Assembly: GCA_003451595.1 (NCBI GenBank)
Contig: DMDA01000029.1
Span: 1 to 10,532, forward strand
DNA from: Chloroflexota bacterium
GTDB taxonomy: Bacteria > Chloroflexota > Anaerolineae > Caldilineales > Caldilineaceae
Length of the DNA stretch: 10,532 nucleotides
Direction of reading: 5' to 3'
The first letter of the stretch is position 1, and every line of letters starts with the position of its first letter. The translations under genes were made by a program, and so were the position numbers. Shown here piece by piece: positions 1 to 8,152 of this stretch. The notes under the pieces were generated by a model, which was not told the DNA's origin, searched no databases, and saw only the letters and a program-made list of their open reading frames with translations.

Positions 1-84
1 TCATTGTTATTGACACATTCCGGCTCTGCAACCGGGGGCACGGACACTGACAGGCAATTTCTAGATGAAAGCGAGCGAAACGCA

Positions 85-981
85 ATGGGTCTTCTTTTTT
101 TAGGTGCACATATGTCGATCGCTGGCGGCGTCAGCCAAGCGCTGGAGCGGGCGGCGTCGGTGCACAGCAATGCCGTACAGGTTTTCACCAAGAACAATCG
201 TCAGTGGGTTGGTCCCCCCATCAACGAGGAAGACGTTGCCCGCTGGCATGAACGGAAGCCGGCGCTGGGCATTGCGTACGCTGTTAGCCACGCCAGCTAT
301 CTGATCAACCTGGCCAGCCCCAAAGATGATCTGTGGGAAAAGAGTCGGGCTGCACACCAGGATGAGATCGTGCGCGCCCACGCCTACGCCATCCCGCACG
401 TGGTGCTGCATCCAGGGTCGCACACGGGGTCAGGCGACGCCGCCGGCATTGCCCGCATCGCCGCTGCGCTCAACCACATTCACGCTGTCACGCCGGAATG
501 CACCGACACCATCACCTGTCTGGAGATCATGGCCGGGCAGGGCAACGTGCTGGGGCGCAATCTGGCGCAGCTGCGCGCCATCATCGACCAGGTAGAGGAT
601 CAACGGCGCGTCGGCGTCTGTCTGGACACCTGCCACGCCTACGCCACCGGCTACGACATCCGCAGCGACGCGGGGTATGAGGCCTTCGTCGCTGAAGTCG
701 AACGTTGGCTGGGATTGGAGACGGTCAAAGTGTGGCACTTCAACGACAGCAAAGGCGCCCTGGGCAGCAACCTGGACCGTCACGTCCACATCGGCGAAGG
801 CGAGATCGGCGCAGATGGTTTCCGTCACATCCTCAACGACCCACGTTGGGATGGCATCGCCATGCTGCTGGAGACGCCCAAAGAGGAGACGCTGGAAGAA
901 GACGCCATGAACCTGGCGCGACTGTGCGCCCTGGTTGAGGATGCGGCGCGGATTCCGCCAGGACTACGCCCACAGGTGTAA
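85..981 (+). CDS. nfo: Deoxyribonuclease IV (endonuclease IV, AP endonuclease)
   Basis: This 298-residue protein is an endonuclease IV of the TIM-barrel, three-zinc family. It cleaves DNA 5' of abasic sites in base excision repair in the cytoplasm. All nine family metal ligands are visible: H69 (VSHASYL), H109 (LHPGSHTG), E147 (LEIMAGQG), D181 and H184 (GVCLDTCHAYATG), H218 (WHFNDSK), D231 and H233 (DRHVHIGEGE) and E263 (LLETPK). The first two carry the same numbers as in the E. coli enzyme and the rest are shifted by two. The length is slightly above the usual 280-285 residues, from a short C-terminal tail. The open frame reaches back almost to the window edge, but ATG 85 was chosen because it gives MGLLFLGAHMS, which matches the family N-terminus. 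No strong ribosome binding site precedes it. The E147 context, LEIMAGQG instead of the commoner LENTAGQG, is a mild variation. Identification is very secure. Confidence 0.96.
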   Translation: MGLLFLGAHMSIAGGVSQALERAASVHSNAVQVFTKNNRQWVGPPINEEDVARWHERKPALGIAYAVSHASYLINLASPKDDLWEKSRAAHQDEIVRAHAYAIPHVVLHPGSHTGSGDAAGIARIAAALNHIHAVTPECTDTITCLEIMAGQGNVLGRNLAQLRAIIDQVEDQRRVGVCLDTCHAYATGYDIRSDAGYEAFVAEVERWLGLETVKVWHFNDSKGALGSNLDRHVHIGEGEIGADGFRHILNDPRWDGIAMLLETPKEETLEEDAMNLARLCALVEDAARIPPGLRPQV

Positions 982-1050
982 GCACTACACAAAAAGACGC
1001 ATCTCTTCGCAAAAACGGTGGAAAAACTACAGAGCTGCAAATTTGGGGGG

Positions 1051-1078
1051 TTGAACTTATTTCAAAATGCATTACAAT
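1051..1078 (+). promoter_or_regulatory. Candidate sigma70-type promoter of the beta-CASP nuclease gene
   Basis: TTGAAC at 1051-1056 and TACAAT at 1073-1078 are separated by 16 bp, in an A/T-rich island after the nfo stop codon. The -10 box matches 5 of 6 consensus bases and the -35 box 4 of 6. Transcription would start near 1085, leaving a leader of about 95 nt before ATG 1181. This suggests the nuclease gene has its own promoter rather than only read-through from nfo. Confidence 0.55.
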
Positions 1079-1100
1079 ATGCAAAAGGAATAACAACGCG

Positions 1101-1122
1101 CATGGCAAATGCTATTGCCATG
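1101..1122 (+). promoter_or_regulatory. Perfect hairpin in the leader of the beta-CASP nuclease mRNA
   Basis: CATGGCAA (1101-1108) and TTGCCATG (1115-1122) form a perfect 8-bp stem with a 6-nt loop. No T-run follows, so it is not an intrinsic terminator. It sits in the predicted 5' leader of an RNase gene, where it could affect stability or translation. It overlaps a possible 11-codon leader frame starting at 1102. Confidence 0.4.
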
Positions 1123-1137
1123 TCTGGGCGGCGATAG
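1102..1137 (+). other. Possible 11-codon upstream leader frame
   Basis: ATG at 1102 opens a frame reading MANAIAMSGRR and ending in TAG at 1135-1137, 43 nt before the main gene. It is preceded by AAAGGA (1084-1089) at 12 nt, the same sequence and spacing as the AAAGGA (1163-1168) before the main start. The similarity may be chance. If the predicted transcription start near 1085 is right, this site would lie at the extreme 5' end of the mRNA. Weakly supported. Confidence 0.15.
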
Positions 1138-1177
1138 CAAGGTTCTTGAAAAAAATCGCCGGAAAGGAATACCGCCG

Positions 1178-2590
<1,413 letters not shown>

Positions 2591-2711
2591 CGTTCAACGT
2601 CTGTCCGATGTTGCATCTGTACTGTGAACTGGCCCTTCCGTGAAGTGCAGGCATCGGCTGCGTTTGGACATAGTCCTGTCCCGAACAACAGGTCATCTCG
2701 TTTTGTAGTCA

Positions 2712-2721
2712 AGGAAAGGAG
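2712..2721 (+). promoter_or_regulatory. Strong ribosome binding site of the LysM/PA14 gene
   Basis: AGGAAAGGAG ends 8 nt before ATG 2730. It fixes the start of the secreted protein and suggests efficient translation. In the 139-bp gap 2591-2729 I saw no convincing -35/-10 pair and only short imperfect stems. Confidence 0.7.
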
Positions 2722-2729
2722 TCGTTACT

Positions 2730-3695
2730 ATGAAGTTTTCACCAGCATCGCTGCGTCCACTGCGACGCACCCTGCTGGCCTTCATGCTGGTGCTGACTCT
2801 GCTTGGTGCGTTGTTCCCAGGTGCGGCGTCAGCAGCGCCCCCTGAAGCGATGGCGCCCACAGCACAGTCAGGACAATGGGGGTGCACATGCATCCATACG
2901 GTGCGCTTTGGGGAGACGCTCTCCAGCATTGCCGCGTGGTATGGCACCACTGTGCAGGCTATCATGCAGGCCAACGGGATATGGAATCCAAATCACATCT
3001 ATGCCGGGCAGAGGCTGTGCATTCCAGGCTGGTCACCGCCTCCCCCTGGCCCAGGCTGCTCATGCCGCACCACGCATATCGTGCGCCCCGGCGAGACGCT
3101 GAGCGGAATTGCGCGCTGGTATGGCGTCAGCATCCAATCGCTGGCTTCGTGCAACGGCATCTGGAACTGGAATCACATCTATGCTGGGCAGCAGCTGTGC
3201 ATTCCAGGTGGTTGGAGTCCGCCGCCACCGCCACCACCACCGCCGCCACCGCCGCCGCCACCGCCACCACCGCCGCCGCCGCCACCACCACCGCCGCCAC
3301 CGCCACCACCACCGCCGGTGCAAGGGGTGTGGATCGGTGAGTATTTCGCCAATCGCGACTTTGCCGGGCCGCCCGCCTTCGTGCGGCAAGACAATGCTAT
3401 CGCCTTTGATTGGGGAACGTGGGGGCCAGGTGGAGGGATGCCCGGCTCTAACTTCACGGTGAAGTGGACGCAGACAGCCTGGCTCAACGCCGGCAACTAT
3501 CGCTTCTTCGCTACGACCGATGACGGCGTGCGCATCTTCGTGGATGATCAGCTAGTGGTCGATGCCTGGCGCGTCGGCCCAGCGTTGAGCGTCTTCAACG
3601 ATGTTTATCTAGGCGCAGGCTGGCACACAATCCGCGTCGAGTACTTCCAGGAGGGCGGCGTTGCCGTCATCTATGTGAGGTACACAAGATTGTAG
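2730..3695 (+). CDS. Secreted two-LysM, polyproline, PA14-like domain protein
   Basis: This 321-residue exported protein probably binds the cell envelope. Residues 1-35 are a Sec signal peptide: basic RPLRR, hydrophobic core, and a likely AxA cleavage at ASA near 33-35. LysM modules lie at about 54-99 (VRFGETLSSIAAWYG, NHIYAGQRLCIPG) and 114-159 (VRPGETLSGIARWYG, NHIYAGQQLCIPG), a 60-residue period. By family they bind peptidoglycan or another N-acetylglucosamine polymer. Each module has a CxC pair at its start and a Cys near its end, consistent with disulfides outside the cytoplasm. Residues 164-196 are 33 consecutive prolines, a stiff spacer. Residues 199-321 resemble a PA14 domain (GEYFANRDF, DDGVRIFVDDQLVVDAW, WHTIRVEYF), a beta-barrel often involved in glycan binding. 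No catalytic domain is seen, so an adhesin or wall-associated binding role is inferred. ATG 2730 has a strong ribosome binding site. Confidence 0.88.
   Translation: MKFSPASLRPLRRTLLAFMLVLTLLGALFPGAASAAPPEAMAPTAQSGQWGCTCIHTVRFGETLSSIAAWYGTTVQAIMQANGIWNPNHIYAGQRLCIPGWSPPPPGPGCSCRTTHIVRPGETLSGIARWYGVSIQSLASCNGIWNWNHIYAGQQLCIPGGWSPPPPPPPPPPPPPPPPPPPPPPPPPPPPPPPPPVQGVWIGEYFANRDFAGPPAFVRQDNAIAFDWGTWGPGGGMPGSNFTVKWTQTAWLNAGNYRFFATTDDGVRIFVDDQLVVDAWRVGPALSVFNDVYLGAGWHTIRVEYFQEGGVAVIYVRYTRL
2889..3203 (+). repeat. Tandem LysM-coding repeat, 180-bp period
   Basis: The two LysM-coding segments (about 2889-3023 and 3069-3203) are offset by exactly 180 bp. Their ends are nearly identical in DNA: 2991-3028 and 3171-3208 match at 35 of 38 bases, while the beginnings have diverged more. 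This points to an internal duplication, or to later local gene conversion of the 3' part. Confidence 0.7.
3219..3317 (+). repeat. Low-complexity CCR tract encoding 33 prolines
   Basis: This is a 99-bp run of 33 proline codons, all CCG (18) or CCA (15), with no CCC or CCT. It encodes the linker between the LysM pair and the PA14-like domain. The irregular order of CCG and CCA argues against a simple recent trinucleotide expansion, but blocks of CCACCACCACCG recur, so slippage or unequal exchange is plausible. Confidence 0.95.
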
Positions 3696-3710
3696 GGGTA
3701 ACATCGTGGG

Positions 3711-3732
3711 CGCAGTGTCGGGCAACACTGCG
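3711..3732 (+). other. Perfect 8-bp hairpin after the LysM/PA14 gene
   Basis: CGCAGTGT (3711-3718) and ACACTGCG (3725-3732) form a stem with a 6-nt loop, starting 15 nt after the stop codon. No T-run follows, so it is not a classic intrinsic terminator. It could protect the 3' end of the mRNA or help slow polymerase ahead of the stronger hairpin about 85 bp downstream. Confidence 0.4.
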
Positions 3733-3816
3733 TGCACCGGTGGCCGAAGCACACACGGCGTGCATCACGGGCAATGAAGGTGCGCCGCATGGTGAGTGAA
3801 CTGTATGAAACTTCCA

Positions 3817-3850
3817 AATCGGATGGCCGGTTGGCCATCCGATTGCTTTT
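3817..3850. terminator. Intrinsic terminator between convergent genes
   Basis: AATCGGATGGCC (3817-3828) and GGCCATCCGATT (3833-3844) are perfect complements: 12 bp with a GGTT loop. On the + strand GCTTTT follows. On the - strand the stem is followed by TTTGG and a second short T-run. It lies 122 bp after the + strand gene and 45 bp beyond the stop of the - strand regulator, so it probably ends both transcripts. The rest of 3696-3893 shows no gene. Confidence 0.8.
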
Positions 3851-3893
3851 GCTGACGCCGCCGATCTGGGCTGGTGGAGTGCGTAGGGACAAT

Positions 3894-6800
3894 TCACGCA
3901 AGCGTAGATGGGCGACGCAGCGACTGAAGGGTGGCGATGCCGGCCTCCAGGTGAATTGCAGTGACGTACTGCAGCAGGGAGTCGATCAACTCGTCGAGCG
4001 GTGCGTCTGGCGCCTTCATGTGCGCCAGTGTGACCAGCACGCCCATGTATTCTTCCAACAAGCTGCGCTGCCCGGCAAACCGCAGCGCTTTGCGCAAAAT
4101 CTGGTCGCGCTGTCCGACGTCCTGTGTATAGTCGGCGATACGCGCCAGACCGAGCAATGCCTGTACATAAGTGTACGGGTAGATGTTGATACTATCAGAC
4201 TGCGCAGCTTCCAATTGCTGGCGCGCCTGTTCAACGTTGCCGCGCGCCAGCGACACCAGCCCCAGACCAATTTCGGCGCTGTTGCGGTAGTTGCGGAAGA
4301 AAGCGCGGTCGCCCAGAATCTCAGCCACGCGGCGAAAGCGTCGTTCCGCCTCGTCCAGCCGCCCCGCCTGCAAGGAAAGAAAGCCGCTAGAGATGCGCGG
4401 CAACAGGCTGCCCAGTTCACCTGTAGCGCCGGCCACCGCCCGGTTGATGGCGATACTTTCCTCGTTGAGCGCCTGACTTTGCTCCATGTCGCCCAAGATG
4501 CGCGCCGTCATCGCCAGCTGGTGGTAGGCGGCGCTGGCAATGGACGGTTGATTGGTCTCCGTCGCCAGATCGACCACCGCTTCGAGGATGCGCGTCGCCT
4601 CGCCGAGCTGTCCTTGCACCAACAGCACCCAGCCATACTCGAAGAGTGGCGCCACCGCATGCACCGGCTCCAGGATGTGCAGAATGTCGGCTTCGGGATC
4701 GGCGACAGATGGCGGGGCAGGTTGATAGCGCGTCCAGGCACCATCATCCTCCTCCACATCGGCGTGGTAGATGCGCCGGCGCCGTTCCAAAAGATCGACC
4801 AGTACGCGCGAGGTCGGCGCCTCCCCATCTGCCTGCTTGATCGCATGCAGAAACTCGTCAAGCACTTTGTTGCTTTCCGCCTGCTGCCCCAACAGCGTGA
4901 GCATGGTGGTGAGCCGGGTGTAGGTCGCCAGAATGATCGCACGGTCGCCATGCGCACGCGCCCAGCTCTGCAATTGGCGATAGGTGGTTGTTACTCCTTC
5001 TGGATCGAACAGGCTCTCATACGCCAGCCCGCGTCCTTGCAGCGCACGCCGCGTCAATTCTGGCGGGGCGTCGGGCAGGGCGTCGAGCATGGACATCACG
5101 CGGTCGAAGGCGTCGACAGCCTGGCGGAAGCCATAGCTCTGCAGCAGTTTTTCACCCGCCTGCACCCCAAATTGTGCGGCCAGCAGACGATGTCCACTGC
5201 CAGCCTGGGCGTAGTGGAAGGCAATCTCACCAGGATTGGTGGCGCCCTGCCCCAGATCAACCAATGCTTCCGCCACCGCCAGATGCAGCCGACGTCGCTG
5301 CAACAGGCTCAGGTTATCGTAGACTGTCTGCCGCACCAGATGATGGGCAAAGTCGATGCGCTCGTCAGGGCGTTCGATGAGAAACTTGCGTTCAAGCAGC
5401 GCTTCCAGCCCCCCCATCGGATCGAGCGTTGCTGCGCTTTCCAGTAAATCCAGGCTGAAGTCGCGCCCGATCACGGCGCAGAGATTGAGCACAGCGCGCG
5501 CGTCGGTGGGCAGACGGTCGAGGCGCTCCAGAATGATCTCCTGAATCCGTTGGCTGTGAAGTCGTGGCGATGGTTGCAGGCTGTCGCGCCCAGGCGAGTC
5601 GAAAATGGCAGTCAGCGCATTGGCATTGTTGGTCGCCAGTCGTTCATCCAGGTTATGCAGCGCTTCGGCGACAAAGAGCGCATTGCCCTGCGTCGTCTCG
5701 TAGAGCAAGTCGCCCAGGCGGTAGGCAGCTTCCGGCGTCAAAAGGTGTTCACTGCTCTGCGGCGCAGCCAGGTGACGTTCGACCAGTTCCTGCACATGCC
5801 GACGAGCAAAACGCGGCACCGACAATTGGGCGTCGCGCTGAAGGCGGTTCAGAGTGTGGGTGAAGGTAACGAGCGCGCTATTTTCTGGCAAATCCTCGGG
5901 GCGGTAAGCCATCAACAAAAACGCTGGCAATTCGGGCAGTCGCTGCACCATACGGTTGAGCACAGCCAGCGTGTCCGGGTCTGCCCACTGCAAGTCATCG
6001 ACAAAAAAGACCAGCGGTCGTAGCTTTGCCAGCACAACGATGATGGTCACGATGGCGTCGATCAGCCGCTGGCGGTTCTCTTCAGCGCTGTTCGCATTTT
6101 CCTGTGAAGACGGCGTGGCAAGCGGCAGGCGATCTTGCAAGCTGGGGATGATTTGCGCCAGCGCGCTCAGCGTGCCAACGGGCAGGTTCTGGATGACTGT
6201 GTCAGGGAGACTATAGAAATAGCGCCCCAGAGCATCCGCCAGTGGGGCAAAGGGCAGATCGCGTTCGAGCGCCTGGCAAGTAGCGCTGAGTACGGTGGCC
6301 GCCTCCTTTGTCGCCCGACGCAGCAACTGATAGGCCAGCCGCGTCTTGCCAACGCCCGCCTCGCCTTGCAGCAGCAACCATTCGCCCCGCCCGTGTAGCG
6401 CATGTTCCAGCCGATCTTGCAGGACCGCCATCTCCTGTGCGCGTCCGACAAAGACCTCTGGGTAGCCAACATCGAGCACGGTCAGCAGGGTAAGCGCTGG
6501 CAAATCGACCGGTTGGGGGGTGAGCGGGGCGCCCGGCAACATGACCACCGGCGTCGGGGTCAGTGGCGTATGCACGACAGGGCGCGGTGCAATCTCGCCA
6601 TTGAGGATGCGTTGATGCAACGCCTGCGTCAGCGGGCTGGGGTCGGCGCCCAGTTCTTCAGAGAGGAGCATCCGGCAGCGTTCATAGGTGAGCAGGGCGC
6701 CGGCGCTATCGCCCGATTCAGCCTGAAAGCGCATGAGCGATTGGTAGGCATTTTCGCGCGCCTCGTCGCGCGCTAGCAGCTGCCGGCACGCCGTGATCGC

Positions 6801-7403
6801 ATCGGCATAGTGCCCACTTTCAGCGTACAAATCCGCCACCATCAGCAAGGCATTGAAAAAGCGCTCGCGCAATCGCTCGCGTTCGGCCTGCAACCAGTCA
6901 GCGTAAGGGTCACTGATCAGATAGTCATCGGTGTAGAGTGCAATCGCCTGCTCCAACAGTTGCAGGCGCAATCCAGCATCCGTTGCATTGTGAGCGCGGT
7001 TGTACAAATGATCAAAGACATCGACATCGAGCCAGATTTCCGGCGTCAGATGAAAGGCATACCCCGGCGTCTGGGTGACAATATAGCGAGACGGCGCCCG
7101 ATTGGGGCGATCGGGTTCGAGGACGTTGCGTAAGGCGTTGATGGCGCTGCGCAATGTGGTGGCAGCGGCATGCGGTGTGCTGTTCGGCCACAGAATCTCG
7201 ATCAGCAGATCGGTGGAAACAGGGCGCGGGCGTTCGGTAATCAGAATTTTGAGCAACTGCCGCGCCTGCCGCGTGTGCCAGTCGCTCTCGGTGACGAACG
7301 TGGCGTCCCGGATCACTTGCAAGGTGCCAAAGGTGAAAATCTGGATACGAGCCTTACCTGGCTCAATGCGTTGCTGATCGCTTTCGTTGGAATGGTGTTG
7401 CAT
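3894..7403 (-). CDS. SARP-like regulator: winged helix, BTAD, STAND ATPase and TPR-like tail
   Basis: This 1169-residue cytoplasmic protein resembles large AfsR/SARP-type regulators. Residues about 20-118 form an OmpR/PhoB-like winged helix (QIFTFGTLQV at the start; LWPNSTPHAAATTLRSAINALR includes the likely recognition helix; YIVTQTPGYAF is the wing). Residues about 125-270 are a bacterial transcriptional activation domain (DVDVFDHL, LYTDDYL, ERERLRERF, LLSEELGADPSPLTQALH). A Pro/Thr-rich linker leads to an ATPase with FVGRAQEM (318-325), Walker A GEAGVGKT (347-354) and Walker B LVFFVDDLQWAD (464-475), plus FAHHLVRQTVYDNL near 685-698. Residues from about 715 on are helical and TPR-like. No C-terminal LuxR helix-turn-helix is present, so DNA binding rests on the N-terminus. 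The family typically couples ligand or partner sensing and nucleotide binding to activation; the signal and targets are unknown. The start has only a weak AGG before it, but no other in-frame start fits. It is divergent from the gene at 8153. Confidence 0.88.
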   Translation of the reverse strand: MQHHSNESDQQRIEPGKARIQIFTFGTLQVIRDATFVTESDWHTRQARQLLKILITERPRPVSTDLLIEILWPNSTPHAAATTLRSAINALRNVLEPDRPNRAPSRYIVTQTPGYAFHLTPEIWLDVDVFDHLYNRAHNATDAGLRLQLLEQAIALYTDDYLISDPYADWLQAERERLRERFFNALLMVADLYAESGHYADAITACRQLLARDEARENAYQSLMRFQAESGDSAGALLTYERCRMLLSEELGADPSPLTQALHQRILNGEIAPRPVVHTPLTPTPVVMLPGAPLTPQPVDLPALTLLTVLDVGYPEVFVGRAQEMAVLQDRLEHALHGRGEWLLLQGEAGVGKTRLAYQLLRRATKEAATVLSATCQALERDLPFAPLADALGRYFYSLPDTVIQNLPVGTLSALAQIIPSLQDRLPLATPSSQENANSAEENRQRLIDAIVTIIVVLAKLRPLVFFVDDLQWADPDTLAVLNRMVQRLPELPAFLLMAYRPEDLPENSALVTFTHTLNRLQRDAQLSVPRFARRHVQELVERHLAAPQSSEHLLTPEAAYRLGDLLYETTQGNALFVAEALHNLDERLATNNANALTAIFDSPGRDSLQPSPRLHSQRIQEIILERLDRLPTDARAVLNLCAVIGRDFSLDLLESAATLDPMGGLEALLERKFLIERPDERIDFAHHLVRQTVYDNLSLLQRRRLHLAVAEALVDLGQGATNPGEIAFHYAQAGSGHRLLAAQFGVQAGEKLLQSYGFRQAVDAFDRVMSMLDALPDAPPELTRRALQGRGLAYESLFDPEGVTTTYRQLQSWARAHGDRAIILATYTRLTTMLTLLGQQAESNKVLDEFLHAIKQADGEAPTSRVLVDLLERRRRIYHADVEEDDGAWTRYQPAPPSVADPEADILHILEPVHAVAPLFEYGWVLLVQGQLGEATRILEAVVDLATETNQPSIASAAYHQLAMTARILGDMEQSQALNEESIAINRAVAGATGELGSLLPRISSGFLSLQAGRLDEAERRFRRVAEILGDRAFFRNYRNSAEIGLGLVSLARGNVEQARQQLEAAQSDSINIYPYTYVQALLGLARIADYTQDVGQRDQILRKALRFAGQRSLLEEYMGVLVTLAHMKAPDAPLDELIDSLLQYVTAIHLEAGIATLQSLRRPSTLA

Positions 7404-7467
7404 GGCGTGCCTGGTCGGGAAGCTTGTGCGGTCTGTACATCGACCGACGACGCACTAAATTAACCTG

Positions 7468-7496
7468 ATTCTACCCTACGTCGATCAAAGCGGCAA
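7468..7496 (-). promoter_or_regulatory. Candidate promoter of the SARP-like regulator
   Basis: Read on the - strand, TTGCCG (complement of 7491-7496) and TAGAAT (complement of 7468-7473) are separated by 17 bp. The -10 box matches 5 of 6 bases and the -35 box 4 of 6. Transcription would begin near 7461, giving a leader of roughly 58 nt. A perfect TTGACA also occurs on this strand (complement of 7521-7526) but has no -10 box at a proper distance. Confidence 0.5.
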
Positions 7497-7571
7497 GGTG
7501 TTCATGACGCGGCGCGCATTTGTCAACCCTATGATAGATAGCACGATCAAACATCGTTCATCCGATATCTC

Positions 7572-7594
7572 CCCGGAAGCTCAGAGCTTCCGGG
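7572..7594. repeat. 9-bp inverted repeat at the edge of the 44-bp repeats
   Basis: CCCGGAAGC (7572-7580) and GCTTCCGGG (7586-7594) are perfect complements around a TCAGA loop. The right arm lies inside the first 44-bp tandem repeat, and the second copy has the right arm only. It could be a protein-binding palindrome, the edge of a mobile palindromic repeat, or an RNA hairpin. No T-run follows on the + strand. Confidence 0.6.
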
Positions 7595-7668
7595 AAGATG
7601 AGCAAAGTCTATTTGTGTTGTCTATCAGAGCTTCCGGGAAGATGAGCGAAGTCTATTTGTGTTGTCTA
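7581..7668. repeat. Two tandem 44-bp direct repeats
   Basis: Copies at 7581-7624 and 7625-7668 begin TCAGAGCTTCCGGGAAGATG and differ at one base (GCAAAG versus GCGAAG). They abut exactly. The unit is about four helical turns, and the repeats lie roughly 180-265 bp upstream of the regulator start. They may be a duplicated operator or a fragment of a dispersed repeat. Each copy contains a short ATG frame (MSKVYLCCL, MSEVYLCCL) that I do not consider coding. Confidence 0.85.
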
Positions 7669-7782
7669 TGAGAAAGCGCACTGCGCGCGAGAGTACGAAA
7701 CAAACCCTGCCCCCACTGTGAAGCTCTCCCTCTGACGGGGTGCATTTCATGTTCAGAACGTACAGCCTTCGCTTGAGATCGA

Positions 7783-7859
7783 GGCTGAAAGCTGAAGTCG
7801 GCTCGAGCCGACTGAGCGCCGCTGCGTCAGTCCACTTGAGCGGACTTGAGCTTTCAGCC
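7783..7859. repeat. Cloverleaf-like palindromic intergenic element 1
   Basis: An 11-bp outer inverted repeat, GGCTGAAAGCT (7783-7793) and AGCTTTCAGCC (7849-7859), encloses two related 18-nt palindromes. The left one, 7796-7813, is perfect (AGTCGGCTCGAGCCGACT). The right one, 7829-7846, is a diverged relative that pairs 5 bp, one mismatch, then 2 bp. Each lies exactly 2 nt from the outer stem, and 15 nt separate them. The symmetry suggests a REP/MITE-like or structured-RNA element; it carries no coding sequence. Confidence 0.75.
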
Positions 7860-7872
7860 GGTGAATTATGGT

Positions 7873-7988
7873 GATTAACAAATCGATTCGGTAATCGTAG
7901 ATGCGGTTCGTAACCGCATTTTCCTGTCCGACGAGAACGTGCGGCTTAGAGCCGCGCCTACATCGATTGCCGGGTTATTTTGTTAATC
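7873..7988. repeat. Cloverleaf-like palindromic intergenic element 2
   Basis: Outer arms GATTAACAAA (7873-7882) and TTTGTTAATC (7979-7988) are perfect complements. Further in, CGGTAATCG (7889-7897) pairs with CGATTGCCG (7964-7972) through one T-G wobble, and GTAG (7897-7900) matches CTAC (7958-7961). Inside are two related 19-nt hairpins with 8-bp stems and 3-nt loops: 7901-7919 (ATGCGGTT/AACCGCAT) and 7939-7957 (GTGCGGCT/AGCCGCGC, one wobble), 19 nt apart. The design matches element 1 although the sequence differs. Confidence 0.65.
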
Positions 7989-8141
7989 CTCATGATTCAC
8001 CGAGGTGGCGCCGTAATTCGTCCCAACCATGCAATAGACCCTCTCTAACGCAACCAGCGGCATAGCGATGGCGTTTCCTGGTACGATGTTGCAACGCGAG
8101 GTGATCGTCTCGACGGTGCGGTGAGCGTCGCAGGCTATGAC

Positions 8142-8148
8142 AGGAGGT
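8142..8148 (+). promoter_or_regulatory. Perfect Shine-Dalgarno of the secreted Asp-box/DUF1906 gene
   Basis: AGGAGGT ends 4 nt before ATG 8153 and decides the start of the right-hand gene. It is the strongest ribosome binding site in the window. Confidence 0.85.
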
Positions 8149-8152
8149 GCAC

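Larger units (their letters stand above)
7404..8152. other. 749-bp divergent intergenic region
   Basis: No gene was found here. In order it holds the regulator leader and candidate promoter, the 44-bp repeats, an unstructured stretch 7669-7780 with only short stems (CAGCCT 7763-7768 with AGGCTG 7782-7787), palindromic elements 1 and 2, and about 160 bp before the next gene. No convincing promoter for the + strand gene was seen: TACGAT at 8082-8087 is a possible -10 box but lacks a good -35 box. Confidence 0.6.

Noticed and set aside
10..15. TTGACA as a -35 box for nfo
   Set aside because: No acceptable -10 box lies 15-19 bp downstream.
2675..2704. Possible terminator CCTGT/ACAGG followed by TTTT
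   Set aside because: The stem is only 5 bp with an 8-nt loop, and the T-run starts 7 nt after it; too weak to call.
3179..3496. Glycine-rich frame (- strand) and His/Arg/Ala/Thr-rich frames (+ strand) across the CCR tract
   Set aside because: These are other readings of the polyproline-coding repeat, not genes.
3732..5447. 571-codon open frame on the + strand
   Set aside because: It is antisense to the C-terminal part of the SARP-like regulator, spans the convergent terminator, and its protein has no recognisable domain.
7521..7526. Perfect TTGACA (- strand) upstream of the regulator
   Set aside because: No reasonable -10 box at the right distance; the pair at 7468-7496 fits better.
7599..7670. 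Tiny ATG frames inside the 44-bp repeats
   Set aside because: Only 9-15 codons long, with the SD-like GGGAAG directly abutting the ATG, and explained by the repeat itself.
7572..7988. CRISPR array
   Set aside because: The repeats are two abutting copies without spacers, and the palindromes are not regularly spaced identical repeats.
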